The notes beneath the pieces were generated by a model that saw nothing but the letters and a program-made list of their open reading frames with translations, had not been told where the DNA came from and did no database searches. From NCBI GenBank assembly GCA_025964465.1, contig JAOPYS010000051.1:1-9031 (forward strand): a DNA stretch of 9,031 nucleotides, in the 5' to 3' direction. The stretch's first letter is position 1, and each line of letters starts with the position of its first letter. Origin of the DNA: Thermoleophilia bacterium (GTDB taxonomy: Bacteria; Actinomycetota; Thermoleophilia; Gaiellales; SKUG01). The position numbers and the translations under genes are program-made. This document shows, one piece after another, positions 1 to 6,300 of the stretch.

Positions 1-312
1 CTCGCCGACGTCGGTCGGGCGGGACTGGCGCGTGGTCAGGTTGAGCGTGCCATCGGGCGACACGTTGGAGATCGACCAGCCCGACTCGAACTGGCCGTTG
101 CTGCGCACGACGTTGAGCTGCGCGCCGGCGAGCAGCGACGGGTTCGCACGCACCGCGTCGGGGCCGCCCGCGCGAGCGACGGCGTCGGGGTTCTGTGCGA
201 TGACGTCGTCGATGCGTGCGCCGCGGTCGAGCTGGCGGGTGAGGCTCAGCTGGCCGTTCGCGTCGCGCCGGACGTTCCAGCCCAGGCGATCGCCCGGCAG
301 CTGCACCTGCGT
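1..312 (-). other. Last visible beta module of the giant protein (cut by window edge)
   Basis: Residues 2308-2411 contain two similar-looking segments: GWNVRRDANGQLSLTRQL, followed by an IDDVIAQNP helix, and then LNVVRSNGQFESGWSISN with DGTLNLTTRQ. Each has an arginine-containing strand, an Asn-Gly turn, and a further strand. The second has the RSNGxxESGW string that I associate, without being able to name the family, with short beta domains repeated in large bacterial proteins. The frame is open at position 1, so this module or further ones continue outside the window. Confidence 0.4.
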
Positions 313-3300
313 GCCGAGCAGGTCCGTGACCACCGGGTGCGCGTCGGGCAGCCGGAGCGGGAGCCCGCCGGCGACGTCGAACTGTCGAGCGATCGGGGCC
401 TCCACGCGGGGGCCGGAGAAGTGCGGCAGGGGAACTTCCCGGCCGATGCCGAAGATGCTCGGCGCGTCCGGCCCGGGGGCGCCCGGGATAGGAGCAGCGG
501 CGGCGCCCGCAGCAGTGGGCGAGGTTGCAGCGCCGTCGGCAGTGGGCGTCGTGGTGCGCGCGGGCACGGATGCGCCGGAATCGGCGGCGAGCGCGCCGCG
601 CAGGTTCGGGTCCGCGACCGGGTACGCCGTCGCGACGGTGCCGTCGGGCCGGACGATGACCTCGGTGTAGTTCGCCGGCGTGACCCCGTCGGCGTCGACG
701 CCGATCGTCGAGTCATGGCGCAGCACCACGCGGGCCGCGCCCGAGGATGCGTCGCGCGTCCACACGCCGCGATCGAGCGTGTCCTGGACCAGGCCCTGGA
801 CGTCCTCGACGGTGCTGCCGTTGCGGAACTGCCCTGCCGGAAGGGTGAAGTCCTCCTTGTGGAAGATGCCGTCCGCGGTGTAGTAGCCGATGTTGCCGGC
901 GCCGTCGATGGCCTGGCCCGGGCCGAGGCTGCCGTCCGACGGCATGTGGCCGGGGAGGTGGCGACGGGCCACGTGGGAGATCACGTCCGTGGAGACGGTC
1001 GGATCGGGGTAGCCGGCGCGCACGGCGTCGGAGCGCGCCGCGACGGAGCTGGCGACGTCGGCGTCCGAGAGCGGGCTCGGCGCCTCGAGCGACGAGGCGG
1101 GGCGCGCGATGGGCGTTCGGTTGTTGAGGAAACGGCCGCCGTCGGGACGCACGGTGGGCACCTGGACCGCCCATGTGCCGTCGCGCTGGAGCGTGACGTT
1201 GAAGTCGGCGGTGCCGTCGGCGCCGATGACGCCGTAGCCGTTGACGTTGCCCTGCGCGTCGACCGTGTACGGCACGGCGCCGGGCTCGCCGCGGCTCAGG
1301 TCGGCGGGACGCCCCACGCGGTCGCCGTTGACCCGCAGCCACTCGGGCGAGATGTCACTCGCGGGCACGGTCGCGCCGGCGGTGCCGTCGGGCGCGGTCG
1401 TCGCGAGCGCAGGGGTCGTCGGAGCCGTGGGCGTGGCCGGCGTGGTGGAGGCGGCCCCGTCACCGCGCGCACCCGCGACCTGGCTCGTGCCGTCCGGCGT
1501 GCCGCCCGCGTTGGTCGCCGCGGGGGTACCCGCGTTGGTCGCTGCCGGAGCGCCGTTGCCGCCACCCGCCGGGGCGGGGCTGCCGGTGTTGTCGCCGCCG
1601 AGCGTGCGCCGCGTGGACGTCGTGTCGGGCGCCGGATTGGTGCGCACGGTCGGCGCACCAGAGGACGTGGAGGTGCTCGAGGACGGCGCGGTCGGGCGCG
1701 GCGTCGCCGGGGTCGGGCCGTTCAGGTCGGGCGTCGGCAGCGGGTTGCTCGCGCCGCCACCGTTGGTCGACGAGCCGGGCGTGCCGGTGCCCGGGTTCGT
1801 GGGCAGGCCGTTGCTCCCCGTCGCGGACGGGGCGCCGTTGCCGGGGGTGCCGGGAAGGTTCGTGTCGGGCGTCCCGGTCGGGTTGCCGGGGGTGCCGGGG
1901 AGGTTGGTGTCAGGCAGCGGGTTGCCGCCGTCGGGCGCGCCGGTCGGCCCGGGGACACCGACGCGCGAGCGCACACGGCCGATCGCCGAACCGCCACCCA
2001 CCGCGATGAGCATGAGCCCCGCGCCGTAGAAGTCGCCCTGGAGCGCAGCGCGCCCGGCGTCGTACGCATCCTTGCCGTCGAGGCCCTTCTCCGTGACCTC
2101 GCCTGCCTTGAGCGCCGTCTCGACCGCGCGGCCGTTCTCGGTGCCCTCCCGCAGGATGGTGCTCGCAGCGGTCTGCGCGACCTCCTCGGTCGCACCCGCG
2201 GCCCGCGCGGCGTTGAGCGCCTCGGCGGCGCGTCCGGTGGCAGCGAGCTGTCGCACGCCGGTGATCGCCGGGATGGCGGAGAGCACGACGCCGGCGCCGG
2301 AGATGACCAGGTCGAGGCCGCTGGCCTCGCCCTGGCTGTAGTTAAGCGCCGTGTAGGCGAACTGCGTCGTGGCGAGCGCCACGCCACCCGCGGCCAGCGC
2401 GACACCGAGCGGGCTGCCGACGCCGGTGGCGATGAGCGCAAGCCCCGCGACCACGCCGAGGCCGCCGATGATCTTGCCGCCCCACCCCTCCATGAACTCC
2501 TCGAACTTGTCCGCGAAGTCGAGGTCCTCGTGGTGGATCGAGGGGCCATCGCCGAAGGGGTCGTTGTCCGGCCGCTCGAGCTCGTGCTTCTTGCCGTCGG
2601 CGCCGTACACCTCGTCGCCGTACCTGACCTCGACGGGGTGGGCGTCGTCGCCCTCGCCGTCGATCACCAGCTGGAACGGCGCGCCGTCCTTGCCCGGCTC
2701 GGTCTTGAGCTGCTTCTCCTCGAAGATCCAGTCGTTGTCGAAGCCCTCGCGCAGCGTCTGCGTGGTGAGCGGCGTGGACCACTGCGATCCGGCGACGGCC
2801 TTGCCGGCGGGGTCGGTCGTCGTGCCGTAGGTGACGCTCGTGTTCTCGCGGAACTGGTGGCCGAGCCCGTGGTTGCCGCCCGCCGTGCCGGCGTCGGGGT
2901 CGTACTCGGTCGTCTTGATGGTGCCGGTCGACACCTCGTTGACGATGCGCCTGCCGTCGGCGTCGAAGATGGGCGCGGTGCCACCCGGGGTGCCGAGCTC
3001 CTTGTGCGTGTCGGTCGCCGTGATCTTGACGCCGTTGTGGTTCTCGTCGCCCGCGTCCGCCACCGTCGAGGTCTGCGAGTCCACCTGCTCGTGGATCGCG
3101 ACGCCCGTCGCGTCGTAGTCGATGTCGGTGTTCGTGTGCGCGTAGAACGACCCGGCGGCCGGCACCGTGACGTTCGTGCCGTCCTCGTTCGGGTTGAACT
3201 TGCCCGTGCGGGCGCGGTCGATGATCGACTGGTTCTGGCCGAGGAAGTCGTTGACCTGCCCGGCGTCCCAGTTGCGCGACTCCTGCGTCTCCTCGATCTT

Positions 3301-6300
3301 GGTGTCGAAGATGATGCCGTCGGTGGTGTAGTAGTCCTTCTTCTCCTCGAGCGACGTCATGCGGCTGTCGCTCTGCGCCACGGCGTAGTACTGCTCGCCC
3401 TGCGGCTTGCCGGTCGTCTCGTTGAAGCGCTCCTTCGAGATCTCGGTCACGGCCAGGGGCTCGAGGCCCTCCTTGGTCCGCGCGACCTGGCTCTGCGCGT
3501 TGCGATCGCGCTCGGTGATGACGCCGGCGGCGTTGGAGTGCTCGCCCGTCACGACCACGCGCGACGCGCCGGCCGGCCCGTCGTAGCTGGTGCGGGTGAC
3601 ATCGTCCTTGGTGCCGTCGATGTACCGGTTGGTGACGATGTCGAGCGTGGCCGGCTGGCCCTGGTCGTCTTGACCGGAGATGCCGGTGCGCGCCATCGTG
3701 GCGTGCGGGTTCGCGGCGCGGCTGCCGCCGAACATCGTGGATCCGGGCGTGCCGTTCGACCACGCCGACGCCTCGAGCACGGGCTGTGAATCGGGCTTGG
3801 GGCCGCGGTCGATCCAGTAGGGGTGGTCGGCGAAGTAGGCCGACATGATCTGCTGGCGCTCGGCGTCGGTCTTGGCGCCCGCCACCTGCGTCTCGTACGC
3901 GTGCTGCTCGGTGTCGAGCTTGGCGAACGCAGCCTTGTCGGTGGCCGGCGGCGACTGGTCGATGGCCGCGGCGCTGGCGCGCGTCTGCAGCTGCGCCGGC
4001 ACGTCGAACACGCTCGGGGTCGTGCCAGACGGCGTGAGCGGAGCGACCAGGTTGCCCTGGAGGGGCTCGCCCTTGAAGCGTCCGCCGTCGCCGCGCGTCC
4101 ACTTGATCGGGTCCTCGGTGCCGGGGATCGACGCCGGGTCGACCTCGTTGAACGCGTTGGCGGTCTGGATCGCGTTCTTGTTGTCCTCCCACTTCTTGTG
4201 GGCGTCCTCGAACTTCTTGGTCGCGTCGTCGAAGTCGTCGATGTCGAGGTCGTCGTTGAAGAAGTCCTCGGGCTTCGGCTCCGTGCCGGCGGAAGGCACC
4301 GCGGGCTTGGTTCCGGTCGTGGCGAAGGTCGAGTACTCGCCCTCGGTGATCGCCGTGCCGCCCGTGAGGCGCTTGCTCGGCTTGCCGTCCGCGCCCCACA
4401 CGACGTACTCGGTCGGGGTGATGCCGTTCGGCAGCTCCGTGCCGTTCGCGTCGCGCGAGATGAAGGTCGTCGCCGGCTCGCCCGCTGCGGTGAAGCCCGT
4501 GTGCGCGGTCGTCGTCGGCTTGTCGGTGCCCGACTCGACGATCGTCTGGTCCTTCGGGGTGGCGCCATCGGCCGCGAGGTTGGTCGTCGTTTCGCGGTTG
4601 GACGTCGTGCCGGCGGTGCGCTGCTCGTTCGCCACGACGGTCTGCGCGGCGGTCTTGCCGTCGGCGGCGAAGGTGGTCTTGGTGTCGTCGCGCGTGGAGT
4701 CGCCATTGACCGCGAGGTGCCGCTGCTCCTGCTCGCGGCTCGTGGCGATGCCCGTGGCGTTGTAGTTCTCCTCGGTCTTGCTCGTGTCGGTCGAGCCGTC
4801 CTTGTTCTTGCGCTCCTGCTCCAGGCGGATCTGCGAGTCCGTCGCCTTGCCGTTCGGCGCCGTGTTGACCGTCTCGGTCCGGGTCTGGTTGACCTCGTCG
4901 GGCTTGCCGGTCGGGACGGTCTTGGTGACCGCCACGTCCTGCCGCGAGTTGTCGACCTTGATCGTCGCGGTGCGGTTGCTGGTGGTCGCGGGGGTGGCCG
5001 GTGCGGTCGCGGTGGCGGGCTTGGCCGGCTGCTCGTCGTCGCGCTCCAGCTTCACGTCACCCGTCGTCGGGTTGACGGTGGCGACGTACGTGGTGCCGTC
5101 CGCGTCGACGTAGTAGTCGTGCGTCTTGTAGTAGGTCTCGCGCGCGTTGGTGATCTGCGCGGTGGTGTTGGAGGTGTTGGTGGTGTTCGCGGCCTGGATG
5201 GCGCGGCGGTCCTCGGGGTCGAGGCCACGCACCGAGATCGGCGTCGTCTTGGCCTCCGCCTCCTGCGCGCGGATCTTCGCCTCCTGGTCGGCGAGCGCCT
5301 TCTGGTCGGCGAGGAGCCGCGCCTTCTCCTCGGGCGTGACGGCGGCGTCGATCGCCGCGGCCTGCGCCTTCTTCTTCTTGGCGTCCTCGGCCGCCGTGGC
5401 CTGGGAATCGGTCTGGACGCTCAGCTTCGGCTTCGCCTTGTCCTGCGCGGCGGTCAGCCGGGCCTGGGCGGCGGTCAGCTCCGAGCGCGCCGAGGCGAGC
5501 GACGATCGCGCCGTGGCCAGCTCGGTCTTCTTGGCGCTGGCCTTGGACGTCGCGTCGTCGAGCTTCGCCTTCGCGGCGTCGACCTCGGCCTTGGCGGCGT
5601 CGACCTTCGTCTTGACGTCGGTGAGCTTGGCCTGCGCCTTGGTGACGGCTTCCTTCGCCTTGTCGAGGTTGTCCTTCGCCGTGGTCTGCGCGGTCTTGGC
5701 CTTGGTCTCGGCGTCCTTCGCCTTGGTGAGGTCGCCCTTGGCCTTGGTCTGCGCCTCCCTGGCGGTGTCGAGCGCCGTCTTGGCCTTGGTCTCGGCCTCC
5801 GTCGCGGTGTCGAGCGCGGTCTTGGCCTTGGTCTCGGCTTCCTTCGCCTTGTCGAGCGCGGTCTTCGCCTTGGTCTCGGCTTCCTTCGCCTTGTCCAGCG
5901 CGGTCTTCGCCTTGAGCTCGTCGGCCTTCGCCTTGTCGAGCGCGGTCTTGGCCTTGAGCTCGTCGGCCTTCGCCTTGTCGAGCGCGGTCTTGGCCTCGGC
6001 CTCGGCCTCCTTCGCGGCCTTGAGCGCCGCCTCGGCCTTGGTCACCGCTTCCTTCGCGGCCTTCTGCTTCTCCTGCGCGGCCACGAGGCGCCGCTTCGCA
6101 GCCTCGGCCTCCGTCTTGGCGCGCTCGAGCGCGGCCTTGGCCTGCGTCTCGGCGGTCTGGGCCTGCGTCAGGGCCGCCTTCGCCGAGGTGACCTCGCCCT
6201 TGGCGGCGGAGAGGCGACCGCGCGCGGCGCTGAGCTTGCCCTGCGCCGCGTTGACCGCGGCCTGCGCGCCGGTGTCCTTGGGGTCGTTGAGGCGCGCCTG

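Noticed and set aside
337..3789. 1150-codon open frame on the plus strand
   Set aside because: It is antisense to the giant gene and codon-aligned with it. Its product is an Arg/Gly/Val-rich string without domains, whereas the minus-strand frame gives structured, repeat-bearing protein. It is open because the real gene avoids the relevant codons.
2342..4399. 685-codon minus-strand frame
   Set aside because: It lies out of frame within the giant gene, with an Arg/His-rich, low-complexity translation typical of a shadow in high-GC DNA.
4369..4926. RHS/YD repeats
   Set aside because: The turn spacing is about 15-16 residues, without the Tyr-Asp pairs or the core PxxxxDPxGL motif of RHS proteins.
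5695..5988. CRISPR array
   Set aside because: The 42-bp units are adjacent with no unique spacers and code for an in-frame heptad repeat.
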